A stretch of DNA of 64,000 nt from Oscillospiraceae bacterium (lineage in GTDB: Bacteria > Bacillota > Clostridia > Oscillospirales > Oscillospiraceae). The translations under genes were made by a program, and so were the position numbers. Positions 36,390-44,190 of the stretch are shown in pieces. The stretch covers positions 1-64,000 of the forward strand of contig JAFSLL010000150.1 of the NCBI GenBank assembly GCA_017448455.1, given 5' to 3'. Within the stretch, counting starts at the first letter, position 1. Each line of letters opens with the position of its first letter. The notes beneath the pieces were generated by a model. The model was given only the letters and a program-made list of their open reading frames with translations. It did no database searches and was not told the origin of the DNA.

Positions 36390-36418
36390 TTGTCAGGCTA
36401 AAAAAGCCGTGCTAAGAT
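36390..36418 (+). promoter_or_regulatory. Promoter of the AraC regulator gene
   Basis: TTGTCA (36390-36395), a 17-base spacer and TAAGAT (36413-36418), 54 bases before the TTG start. Confidence 0.7.
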
Positions 36419-36471
36419 GCAATCGGCAGGAAAAAGTGACGCATTTCGCATGATTTCGGGAGGTGACGGCA

Positions 36472-37707
36472 TTGGAGGAAGGAATCACCCGCGGTGAGCA
36501 GAATCTCCTGCTCCTGCAGAGTCTGATTCCCGAAGGGGAAAAAGTATACGTCTGGTGCTTCGACAGGACCGGCCGCTTTGTTGCCGCCTCCTGTCCGGAA
36601 GAAGACCGCGTGCTGCTGGAAGACGCATTCCGGATTCTGGGCGGTCTGGAGCAGGCCCTCGCCTATGCCGCCGACACGGGCAGCAGCCGGCCAAAGCTCA
36701 TCGGTTCTCCGATCGGCATGCAGTGGGCGCTCAGCTGTGAGGCGGAACGCGGACGGCATCTGGTCTTTGTGACCGGGCCGGTGTTCTATACCGCGCCGAC
36801 AGAAAATCAGCTCCGCAGCGCGCTGAGCCCCGTACTGCAGAGCCGGGAGAACGCCGTATGGGCGGCGGAACTCTACCGGCGGCTGCCGTCGCTGCCGGTG
36901 CTCCCCTTCGCGATCTTCGCGCGCTATGTGGTCATGATCCACAACACCCTCACCGGGCAGCAGCTGGGTCTGGACGCGCTGTCCGCCGGCGCGTCCGGGG
37001 AGAGCGTGCAGGCAGACCCCGCCGGTGAGCGCAATCGGGAGAAAGTCTGGCTGGCCGAGCGCGCCATGCTGCAGATGGTGCGCAACGGGGACATCAACTA
37101 CCAGAACGCCTTTCAGGGCAGCATACGCCTGAGTCCCGGCGTGCCTGTGCAGGGGCAGGATCCGCTGCGGCAGATGAAAACCAGCATTGTCGTCTTCACC
37201 ACGCTGGTCAGCCGGGCCGCCATGGAGGGCGGGCTCTCACCGGAGATCGCCTATTCCCTGGGAGACTCCTATATCCAGGCTGTGGAAAACTGTCGGGACT
37301 CCGGCGAGCTCAGCGCGATCGCCGCCGCCATGTACCACGACTTCATCTACCGCGTGCACCATCTGCGCTCAAACCCCAATTACTCCCACGCCATCCGGAA
37401 GTGCTGCGACTACATCGAGCTGAGTCTGGACCGGAAGATCCGCACGGCGGACCTCGCGGCACTGGTGGGCTACACCGAATACTACCTGACGGAGAAATTC
37501 AAAAAGGAAACCGGCCAGTCCGTCAGCAGCTATATCCGCTATGCCAAGGTCGAGCGGGCGAAGGTCCTGCTGGAGTCCACCGATCTGAGCGTGAAGGAGA
37601 TCGCCGAACAGCTGGCCTTCAACACCGTCAATTACTTTATCCTGAGCTTCCGCGACATCGCGGGCTATACCCCCGCGCAGTACCGTAAACGCTTCAAACA
37701 GAACTGA
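36472..37707 (+). CDS. AraC family transcriptional regulator
   Basis: A 411-residue regulator. The last 100 residues form the double helix-turn-helix (IRTADLAALVGYTEYYLTEK, then VKEIAEQLAFNTVNYFILSF and AGYTPAQYRKRF). The N-terminal 290 residues are a sensor region without a family I can name. TTG at 36472 is preferred because GGGAGGTGA sits just upstream; a GTG at 36463 would lie inside that ribosome site. Divergent from the glycan operon, which it most likely activates. Confidence 0.9.
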   Translation: MEEGITRGEQNLLLLQSLIPEGEKVYVWCFDRTGRFVAASCPEEDRVLLEDAFRILGGLEQALAYAADTGSSRPKLIGSPIGMQWALSCEAERGRHLVFVTGPVFYTAPTENQLRSALSPVLQSRENAVWAAELYRRLPSLPVLPFAIFARYVVMIHNTLTGQQLGLDALSAGASGESVQADPAGERNREKVWLAERAMLQMVRNGDINYQNAFQGSIRLSPGVPVQGQDPLRQMKTSIVVFTTLVSRAAMEGGLSPEIAYSLGDSYIQAVENCRDSGELSAIAAAMYHDFIYRVHHLRSNPNYSHAIRKCCDYIELSLDRKIRTADLAALVGYTEYYLTEKFKKETGQSVSSYIRYAKVERAKVLLESTDLSVKEIAEQLAFNTVNYFILSFRDIAGYTPAQYRKRFKQN

Positions 37708-37714
37708 GAGAGCG

Positions 37715-37745
37715 GACAGCGCCGTCCTTTTCGGGCGGCGCTGTC
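37715..37745 (+). terminator. Terminator-like hairpin after the AraC gene
   Basis: GACAGCGCCG pairs with CGGCGCTGTC; the T tract afterwards is weak. It separates two convergent genes. Confidence 0.6.
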
Positions 37746-37763
37746 TGTTGGATTTCGGCGTTC

Positions 37764-38966
37764 CTATACGAGGCCGTTGAGGTATTCCACCGTGTAGCAG
37801 ACATGCAGCGCGGTCGCGACGGTCAGCGCGTCCTCGTCGATGTCAAAGCGGGAGTTGTGATGGGCAACCTGCGTGTCGGGCTTTTTCGGATTGCCGGAGC
37901 CGATGTAGGCATAGACGCCGGGGACCCGGAGGATATACTCGGCAAAGTCGTCGCCGCCGAGGGCCGGCAGGCGCCGGGTGATGACATTCTCCGTCCCGAA
38001 GAGGGAGAAGGCGGTCTTCTGCGCTTCCAGCGTGGCGGCCTCGTCGTTGATGAGCGCGGAGGTGTTATCGCTCCACTCCAGCTCGGCGCTGCCACCGAAG
38101 AGCTCGGCCGTCTGTTTGGCGAGCGCTTCCAGCTTTGCCTTCGTCTTCCGGCGCAGGTCCGGGGTCAGGACGCGGATGGTCCCCTCCAGCTCGGCCTCCT
38201 GGGCGACGATGTTATAGGCCGTCCCGGCGCTGATCTTCCCGATGCCGATGAGGACATTGTCCATCGGGCTCGTCAGGCGGGTCACCAGCGCCTGCACCGC
38301 GACGACGATCTGCGCCGCGAGATAGGCGGCGTCCACGCCCTTCTGCGGGGTGGATACATGCGCGCCGAGTCCGTGGACCCGGATGCGGAACCAGTCGACG
38401 CTGGCGTTGTTCGGACCGGGCATCAGCACCACTTTTCCGACCGGGACCTCGGAGGCCATGTGCAGCCCGAAGGAGCGGCCCGCCTCATCGATGTTTCCCT
38501 CGGCGATGATGGGCCGGGCGCCGTAGCCGATCTCCTCCCCCGGCTGCCAGGTGAAGATCACCTTGCCGGAAAAGAGGTCGCGGCTGCCCGCCAGCACGCG
38601 CGCGGCGCCGATCAGGGCCGCCGTGTGGGCATCATGGCCGCAGGCGTGCATCACGCCGGGCACCAGGCTCTTATACGGCACGTCGTTCTCCTGGGTGACA
38701 GGGAGGGCGTCCGTGTCTGCGCGCAGAACGATGCAGCGCGCTTCCCCATTCGCCGGCTTTGTCCCGGTAATCTCGGCAACAACACCCGTCACGGCCGCGC
38801 GCCTGTGCTTCAGCCCGATGGTGTCGAGCTCCTGCTCGATGCGCGCCGCGGTCTCAAACTCCTCCTTCGGGAGTTCCGGATGCCGGTGAAAGTGCCGGCG
38901 CAGTTCCACCACATAGGGGTGGTCCTCCCGAACCCGGCGGCAGAGTTCCTGTTCCAGTTCGTTCAT
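37764..38966 (-). CDS. M20 family amidohydrolase (hippurate hydrolase-like)
   Basis: A 400-residue metallopeptidase-family enzyme. Motifs include LRRHFHRHPELP (residues 18-29), RADTDALPV, MHACGHDAHTAAL, the E in WQPGEEIGYGA and LPALGGDDFAEY; a dimerisation domain sits in the middle. The family (IAA-amino acid hydrolase, N-acyl-amino acid deacylase, HipO) cleaves N-acyl amino acids. Next to the methionine importer, an N-acyl-methionine or methionine-peptide substrate is possible but unproven. ATG at 38966 has AGGAAAGGAA. It is the fourth gene of the met unit, after a hairpin. Confidence 0.9.
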   Translation of the reverse strand: MNELEQELCRRVREDHPYVVELRRHFHRHPELPKEEFETAARIEQELDTIGLKHRRAAVTGVVAEITGTKPANGEARCIVLRADTDALPVTQENDVPYKSLVPGVMHACGHDAHTAALIGAARVLAGSRDLFSGKVIFTWQPGEEIGYGARPIIAEGNIDEAGRSFGLHMASEVPVGKVVLMPGPNNASVDWFRIRVHGLGAHVSTPQKGVDAAYLAAQIVVAVQALVTRLTSPMDNVLIGIGKISAGTAYNIVAQEAELEGTIRVLTPDLRRKTKAKLEALAKQTAELFGGSAELEWSDNTSALINDEAATLEAQKTAFSLFGTENVITRRLPALGGDDFAEYILRVPGVYAYIGSGNPKKPDTQVAHHNSRFDIDEDALTVATALHVCYTVEYLNGLV

Positions 38967-38987
38967 GGTTCCTTTCCTTTCTTTCGT

Positions 38988-39019
38988 CAAAAGAGGCGCC
39001 CTGAAAAAAGAGGGCGCCT
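38988..39019 (-). terminator. Partial terminator after metQ
   Basis: AGGCGCCCT and AGGGCGCCT form a nine-pair stem, with CTTTTG following on the minus strand. Likely reduces read-through into the amidohydrolase gene. Confidence 0.7.
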
Positions 39020-39030
39020 GCTGTTTTTGT

Positions 39031-40029
39031 TTATGCCAGATCGGAAGTACGCGCGACAACGACGTTCACGAAGGGGTTGCCGGAATCGCCGGTGGCATCG
39101 GCCTGGCTCTCGATGGCGAGGCCGTCCTGAGAGGGAACGAGGCCGGTGGGGATGGCGTAGGTGCCGTTGATGGTGGCGCCGCCGAAGTCATCGAGGGTCG
39201 CGGGCAGGGTGTTGGCCTGGGTCGGGACGATCTCGATGTTGTAGAGATACTCCGTGACGTCCTTCAGCTCGGGCACCCAGCCGGCTGCCGGATCGACGCT
39301 GATGAGGCCGACGGACTCGAGCAGCTTGATGGCGCGGCCGCCGTTGGTTGCGTCATCGGGGATGCCGATCTTGATGGGATCCGCGGAGGCCTCCGCCGCG
39401 GCCTTCAGCGCGTCGACGGAATCAAACTGGCGGGAGTAGAGGGTCAGCGGCGCCATGAGGGTATCGAAGATGGTCTCGATCTCATAGCCCTGGGAGTTGA
39501 CCTCGTTGGCGAGGTAGGCCTTGTGCTGGAAGGAGTTCAGGTCGATGTCGCCGCTGTTGAGCGCTTCGTTCGGGAGGTTGTAGGCGTCGAATTCCACGAG
39601 CTTGATGTAGATGTTCGCCTCGTTCTGGTCGAGCACATACTGGCAGGCCTTCCAATGGTCGTTGGAGGCGCCGCAGACACCGACCGTGACAACCGTCTTG
39701 CCGGCTTCCTCAGACTTGTAGCCGTCGATGAGGGCGAGCAGCTCTTCGTTGGAATACTCCGTCACGGCATAGTCGAAGGCGGGGATGAAGGCCTCGCTGT
39801 ACTTGGCGATCAGGTACTGGCCGACGAGATCAGACTGGAAGGCCTCCTGGATGGTCCTGTAAAGCTCAGCCTTGGTCGGGGCGGCTTCTTCGGCCGGTGC
39901 AGCTTCCTCGGCCGGGGCGGCTTCCTGCGCGGGAGCGGCTTCCTGGGCCGGGGCGGCGGAGGATCCGCAGCCGACGAGCAGCGCGGCGATCAGCAGAAGG
40001 GAGAGAATGGCGATAAGTTTCTTTTTCAT
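39031..40029 (-). CDS. metQ: Methionine ABC transporter binding lipoprotein
   Basis: A 332-residue lipoprotein (signal ending LLVGCGSS). An Ala/Pro/Glu repeat linker (residues about 25-50) and an extra helical segment of about 55 residues (KAELYRTIQEAF onward) precede the usual MetQ domain, which begins near TVGVCGASNDHW. Family motifs include NEALNSGDIDLNSFQHKAYL, PDDATNGGRAIKLLE and NGTYAIPTGL. It binds D/L-methionine outside the membrane. Third gene of metN-metI-metQ; it starts 27 bases after metI. Confidence 0.93.
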   Translation of the reverse strand: MKKKLIAILSLLLIAALLVGCGSSAAPAQEAAPAQEAAPAEEAAPAEEAAPTKAELYRTIQEAFQSDLVGQYLIAKYSEAFIPAFDYAVTEYSNEELLALIDGYKSEEAGKTVVTVGVCGASNDHWKACQYVLDQNEANIYIKLVEFDAYNLPNEALNSGDIDLNSFQHKAYLANEVNSQGYEIETIFDTLMAPLTLYSRQFDSVDALKAAAEASADPIKIGIPDDATNGGRAIKLLESVGLISVDPAAGWVPELKDVTEYLYNIEIVPTQANTLPATLDDFGGATINGTYAIPTGLVPSQDGLAIESQADATGDSGNPFVNVVVARTSDLA

Positions 40030-40056
40030 TTTGTTTTCTCCTTTTCCGGAATTTTT

Positions 40057-40764
40057 TTACTTGATGTTTCTATGAAACAGGGCGCGGTTGGTGGTGCGCC
40101 GGGAAAGTGTATTGCCGACGGTCTGCAGCAGGGAGACAAAGAGCAGCAGAACCACGACGCAGACGTTGACGATGTCCTGATGGTGCAGGTTCTGTCCGTA
40201 GTTGATGGCGAAGCTGCCGATGCCGCCCGCGCCGACCGCGCCGGCCATGGTGGTCAGACCGATGAGGCTGATCGCCGTGACGGTGACGACGCGGATGAGG
40301 TCGGGCACCGCCTCATGCAGGTAAACGCGGAAGATAATGCCGAGCTTGCTGCTGCCCATGGCGGTGGCCGCTTCCACCTTGCCGGGGCTGACCCCCGCGA
40401 GCGCCACCTCGACCTGCCGGGTGAAGAAGGGCACGGCACCGAACACCAGCGGTACGATCGCGCCTTTGACACCGATGGCGGTTCCCACAATGAGGCGGGT
40501 CAGCGGGATGAGGAAGATCAGCAGAATCACAAAGGGAATGGAACGGAAGATATTCGTGATGAGGTCTACCACGCGGTAAAGCCACCTGTTCTCCGCGATG
40601 CCGCCCGGTCTGGTCACCGTGAGAAGAACCCCGAAGAAGCCGCCGAAGACGAAGGTCAGCGCGCCGGCGATCAGGAACATCTGTCCCGTCGCCCTGCAGC
40701 TTTCCGCGAACTTTTCCGTGTAGGCCATCACATTGGGCATCAAACGCGCCAGCTCTTCAGCCAT
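40057..40764 (-). CDS. metI: Methionine ABC transporter permease
   Basis: A 235-residue permease with five membrane helices. The cytoplasmic EAA motif is AATAMGSSKLGIIFRVYLHEAVPDL, and RSIPFVILLIFLIPLTRLIVGT and GAVGAGGIGSFAINYGQ are typical of MetI. It starts inside the end of metN (ATG at 40764 or 40770), so the two are coupled. Confidence 0.93.
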   Translation of the reverse strand: MAEELARLMPNVMAYTEKFAESCRATGQMFLIAGALTFVFGGFFGVLLTVTRPGGIAENRWLYRVVDLITNIFRSIPFVILLIFLIPLTRLIVGTAIGVKGAIVPLVFGAVPFFTRQVEVALAGVSPGKVEAATAMGSSKLGIIFRVYLHEAVPDLIRVVTVTAISLIGLTTMAGAVGAGGIGSFAINYGQNLHHQDIVNVCVVVLLLFVSLLQTVGNTLSRRTTNRALFHRNIK

Positions 40765-41839
40765 GCTCAATCACCTCCACCCGTACGTCGTGATCACGCA
40801 GATACGCGATGGCCGCCGCCCGTTTCTCCGGCTCGCCGCCCACCAGGACGACCAGCCCGCCGAGCGGGTTGCCATGCAGCAGTTCCACGTTGCCGAGGAT
40901 AATGTTCATATTCACGCCGAACCTGCGTGATACATCCGAGACCAGCGCCTCGCCGACGCTGTCCTTGGAGAAGGTACACTGGATCAGGGTGTCTCCCCTG
41001 CTCAGGATGGAGGAGTTGGCCCGGATCAGGGTTTCGATCTGTCCCATGCCGGAGGAGGTCTGCACGAACTTCTTCGTGATCGCCTGCTTCGGCTCAGAGA
41101 AGACGCTGTAGACATCGCCTTCCTCGACGACACGCCCCTCTTCCATCACGGCGACGCGATCGCAGATGGTCTTGACAACCGCCATCTCATGCGTAATGAG
41201 GACGATGGTCAGGTTCAGCTTCCGGTTGAGGTCCTTCAGCAGCCGCAGGATCGCCTCCGTCGCGTCCGGGTCCAGCGCCGAGGTCGCCTCGTCCGAGAGC
41301 AGGATGCGCGGGTTGTTCGCAAGGGCCCTTGCGATCGCCACGCGCTGCTTCTGTCCGCCGGAGAGCTCCGAGGGATAGGCGTTGACCTTCTCCCGCAGAT
41401 CCACCAGATCCAGAAGCTCGAGCACCCGCGTGCGGATCTCGTCTCTGCTCCGTCCGGTGTGCCTGAGCGGGTAGGCGACGTTCTCGAAGACCGTGCTGCG
41501 GTCCAGGAGGTTGAAGTGCTGGAAGATCATGCCCAGATCCCGGCGCAGCGTCTTCAGATGCTTCTCCGTCAGGGGAACGGCGCTGCCGCCGTCCTCCGGG
41601 AGGTAAAAGGGTCTGCCCTTCCGCATCTCGATGCCGCCGAAGCCGTCCACGTGCACCGTGCCGGCGTCCGGCTTTTCCAGCAGATTGATGCAGCGCACCA
41701 GGGTGGACTTCCCGGCGCCGGAATAGCCGACGATGCCGTAGATCTGTCCGGCATCGACCCGGATGTTCACATCCTCCAGGGCAACGACCTTCTTGTCCGG
41801 CGCGGTAAAGGTTTTGGAAAGGTGGCTGAGTTCAATCAT
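40757..41839 (-). CDS. metN: Methionine ABC transporter ATPase with NIL domain
   Basis: A 360-residue ATPase. Walker A GYSGAGKST, signature [15 protein letters not shown], Walker B ILLSDEATSALDP and the switch His in VLITHEMAV. The C-terminal 85 residues are a NIL domain, the methionine-binding regulatory domain of MetN (trans-inhibition). An extended loop (residues about 60-95) sits between Walker A and the Q-loop, slightly longer than usual. It follows the methionine-rich leader ORF and terminator described below. The ATG at 41839 is preferred; the longer open frame runs through the leader terminator. Confidence 0.95.
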   Translation of the reverse strand: MIELSHLSKTFTAPDKKVVALEDVNIRVDAGQIYGIVGYSGAGKSTLVRCINLLEKPDAGTVHVDGFGGIEMRKGRPFYLPEDGGSAVPLTEKHLKTLRRDLGMIFQHFNLLDRSTVFENVAYPLRHTGRSRDEIRTRVLELLDLVDLREKVNAYPSELSGGQKQRVAIARALANNPRILLSDEATSALDPDATEAILRLLKDLNRKLNLTIVLITHEMAVVKTICDRVAVMEEGRVVEEGDVYSVFSEPKQAITKKFVQTSSGMGQIETLIRANSSILSRGDTLIQCTFSKDSVGEALVSDVSRRFGVNMNIILGNVELLHGNPLGGLVVLVGGEPEKRAAAIAYLRDHDVRVEVIEHG

Positions 41840-41865
41840 ATTCCTGCAACAACTCCTCTGGAGAC

Positions 41866-41903
41866 AACAAAAAAAGAACCCGGAATGCTTGCTTCCAGGT
41901 TCT
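41866..41903 (-). terminator. Attenuator terminator in front of metN
   Basis: On the minus strand AGAACCtGGAA pairs with TTCCgGGTTCT around a seven-base loop and is followed by seven T residues. It lies 24 bases after the leader peptide stop and 27 bases before metN, so it must be prevented from forming for metNIQ to be expressed. Confidence 0.88.
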
Positions 41904-41927
41904 GTCACAGTCTCGTTCTGAAGATCC

Positions 41928-42035
41928 TCAGATGGCGGAAACCCCGGTCGCAGCGTCAAAACAGGCACGCATCATCATGCACATGCGGCACATGTGCATC
42001 GCCATCATCATGGAGCTGAAACGGTCCTGACGCAT
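41928..42035 (-). CDS. Methionine-rich leader peptide of metNIQ
   Basis: A 35-codon frame, too short for automatic ORF lists. It begins MRQDRFSSMMMAMHMCRMC and ends with ATGVSAI. It has 10 Met and 3 Cys in 35 residues, including two MMM runs (residues 9-11 and 20-22). An AAAGGAG site lies eight bases before the ATG, a perfect promoter is 33 bases further up, and a rho-independent terminator follows the stop by 24 bases. This is the arrangement of amino-acid leader peptides such as those of trp, his and leu. Inference: stalling at Met codons when charged tRNA-Met is scarce would favour an antiterminator. The antiterminator helix has not been established. Confidence 0.8.
   Translation of the reverse strand: MRQDRFSSMMMAMHMCRMCMMMRACFDAATGVSAI
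41977..41999 (-). promoter_or_regulatory. Hairpin inside the leader peptide Met codons
   Basis: ATGCACATG and CATGTGCAT are perfect nine-base complements around a five-base loop. They cover codons 13-20 of the leader peptide, so a ribosome stalled on the Met codons would melt this stem. It may serve as the pause hairpin of the attenuator. Confidence 0.6.
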
Positions 42036-42067
42036 TGACGGATCTCCTTTCCGGTGAATCTGCCGGG

Positions 42068-42097
42068 ATTATAGTCCCTTTGCGCGGTTTTTGTCAA
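42068..42097 (-). promoter_or_regulatory. Promoter of the metNIQ leader
   Basis: Perfect TTGACA (42092-42097) and TATAAT (42068-42073) with an 18-base spacer on the minus strand; the predicted transcript has a leader of about 220 bases before metN. Confidence 0.9.
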
Positions 42098-42119
42098 CCT
42101 GCCGAATGCATTTTTATGC

Positions 42120-42151
42120 AGGAGAGAGAACTTTGCGTCGTTCTCTCTCCT
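42120..42151 (-). terminator. Terminator of the MacAB-like operon
   Basis: AGGAGAGAGAAC and GTTCTCTCTCCT are perfect 12-base complements with an eight-base loop. It follows the last efflux gene and precedes the met promoter. Confidence 0.75.
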
Positions 42152-42174
42152 GTTCTTGTGCAATATTTTGAAGC

Positions 42175-44178
42175 TTAAGGCAGTTCTGTCTCCACCGGCA
42201 GGTAGTACTCGTAGAAGACAGGCTGTCCCTCCTCCAGGCCGCTGAGGATCTCGACCCGCTCGCCGTCGGAAAGGCCGGTGGTCACGGGGATCTCCGTCGC
42301 GGGCCTGCCGGTCTTGTTGTCCAGCGCGGCATACACATAGCTCCGGCTGCCCCGGTCATGGACGGCCGCCGCCGGGATCAGCAGCGCCTCATGACTGTCC
42401 GAATGGATGATCACGGAGGCGTTCATGCCGTTGAGCATATCCGGCGCGCGGTCGAGGCGGAGCTTGACGGTGTACTTGCTGTTGCCGCCGGAATTGGCGC
42501 CCATGGCGCCGATCTCGACCACCTCCGCCGAAAAGCTGCGGTCCGGGAGCGCGTCCACGGTGACATCCGCCTTCATGCCGAGGCTGTAGCGCAGGATGTC
42601 CAGCTCGTCGACGCTGATGCTGACGGTCATGACATTCTCCGGCGTGAGGGAGAGGATCACGGTCTCTTCCAGATCATAGAGCTCGTCCTCTTCCTGTGTG
42701 CCGACGCTGGGCATGGCGAAGGAGAAGCCCCCGATGAGACCGCTGAAGTCAAAGCCGCTCATGTCCGGAAAATTGGGAAGCCCGCCGCCGGAGCCGCCGG
42801 AGGGCTTCGGCTTCTCTTCGCTGCCGCCGCTGAGGTCGACGGAAGATTCGTAGACGATAACATTCGGAGCCGCGGAGTTATCCACGATCACCACATCGCC
42901 GGCCGCCGGCGTGTATTCGAAAGATTCTCCCTGGATACGAAGCATTGTTTGTGACAGATCCATGGGAACTGCTTCTCCCTGCAACACTTTAAGCAAGCCA
43001 GAGAAGCTGGAGAGATCGCTGTCCGCCGAAAGCGGGATCCCCGTTACCTGCGTCCCATTGACAGCGGTCACCAGTACGCGCGGGAGCATGGCAAGATACT
43101 CCGGATCAAGCATGGATGGGTCAAACCCCGGAATGCTTGGCGTTGAAGCCGGCGTTTCCGCCGAGAGCAGCGTGACGCGGTATTCCCGGTCCGCCGCCGC
43201 AGTCTTTTTGACCAGGCTGTCGTCGATGCCGGAGATCAGGCCGGCGCACTCGGCCCGGACCGTTCCGTCCGTGTAGAGGGCAAAGAGCTCCTGCATGCGC
43301 TCCTCATAGCGTCCGTGTTTGGCCGCGAGGCTCTGGTACTCCGCGCTGCCGTTGAGCTCGCCGATGCTGAAAAGAGCGCTGCCGCTGTAGACCTTCCGGT
43401 TTTCCTGAATGTAAACGCGGGAAACGGTGCCGTCGGTGGCGAGCACGTTCCAGGCGCTGTGCGGCTGCAGGGTGCCGGTGCCGAGCTCCTCGCCGGCCTC
43501 ATTCAGCACCGTAACCGCGGCGCCGTGGGCGGGGCCGTCATCCGTGAGCGTCACGGTGATCTTCCCTTCCAGCTCCGTCTCCACACGGCCGGGATATTCG
43601 CTTCCGTCCTCCATACGGACGGTGACGGCTTCTCCCGCGCGGACAGGCCGTGCTGCCTCCACCTCGGTCTTCATCATGCCGTCGAGCGAGACGACCGCGA
43701 GCGCGCCGTGCTCCAGCACAACCGCGCGCACATCGTCCCCCTGCTGCGCGTAGACCGCCTTCACCCGCCCCGGCGCGCTGGCCGTCAGCGAGGTGATGGA
43801 AGCGGAGGCTGCGGCGTCACGGAGATCCTCCGCCACGCTCTCCAGACTCTCCTGCGCGGAGAGGATGGCAGCCATCAGCGACACGCGGTCGACCGTTGCC
43901 AGCGCCTGCCCCTCTTCGACGTGCTCCCCGTTCTCCACGAGAAACTCCGTCACTTCCACGCCGGAGGGCAGCTTCACCTCAATGGCGTCTTCCGCTGTCA
44001 GCGTGCCGCCGCCGGCGAGGGTCTCCTCAATCTCGCCCCGTTCCGCCGCTGCGGTCAGGACGGTCGCTTTGGCGGTGACCGCCGCGTTGCGTGCGAGCGT
44101 GGGCAGCAGGGCAAGCAGCAGGGCGACCAGCCCGAGTACAATCCAGGGGATATATTGCCGGATTCCTTTTTTCTTCAT
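42175..44178 (-). CDS. HlyD/MacA-type efflux adaptor (second of the operon)
   Basis: A 667-residue membrane-fusion-type protein. One N-terminal membrane helix (residues 10-28), a biotinyl-lipoyl-like half motif (VEVTEFLVENGEHVEEGQAL), a short coiled coil (about 110-135), then a long beta-barrel region; residues about 470-500 are a Gly/Ser/Pro-rich linker. The C-terminal part has the adaptor line VSISVDELDILRYSLGMKADV and LNGMNASVIIHSD. It would couple the MacB-like permease to export across the cell envelope of a Gram-positive. Starts 13 bases after the permease stop. Confidence 0.85.
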   Translation of the reverse strand: MKKKGIRQYIPWIVLGLVALLLALLPTLARNAAVTAKATVLTAAAERGEIEETLAGGGTLTAEDAIEVKLPSGVEVTEFLVENGEHVEEGQALATVDRVSLMAAILSAQESLESVAEDLRDAAASASITSLTASAPGRVKAVYAQQGDDVRAVVLEHGALAVVSLDGMMKTEVEAARPVRAGEAVTVRMEDGSEYPGRVETELEGKITVTLTDDGPAHGAAVTVLNEAGEELGTGTLQPHSAWNVLATDGTVSRVYIQENRKVYSGSALFSIGELNGSAEYQSLAAKHGRYEERMQELFALYTDGTVRAECAGLISGIDDSLVKKTAAADREYRVTLLSAETPASTPSIPGFDPSMLDPEYLAMLPRVLVTAVNGTQVTGIPLSADSDLSSFSGLLKVLQGEAVPMDLSQTMLRIQGESFEYTPAAGDVVIVDNSAAPNVIVYESSVDLSGGSEEKPKPSGGSGGGLPNFPDMSGFDFSGLIGGFSFAMPSVGTQEEDELYDLEETVILSLTPENVMTVSISVDELDILRYSLGMKADVTVDALPDRSFSAEVVEIGAMGANSGGNSKYTVKLRLDRAPDMLNGMNASVIIHSDSHEALLIPAAAVHDRGSRSYVYAALDNKTGRPATEIPVTTGLSDGERVEILSGLEEGQPVFYEYYLPVETELP

Positions 44179-44190
44179 ATGCTTTCCTCC

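Noticed and set aside
41928..42035. Met/His/Cys-rich peptide as a copper-binding protein
   Set aside because: Metal-binding content fits, but the strict promoter-peptide-terminator-metN order argues for a leader peptide; the metal idea is not excluded.
41840..42060. SAM riboswitch or T-box before metN
   Set aside because: The conserved SAM-I core and the T-box specifier/T-box sequences are not visible; the leader is instead a translated Met-rich frame and terminator.
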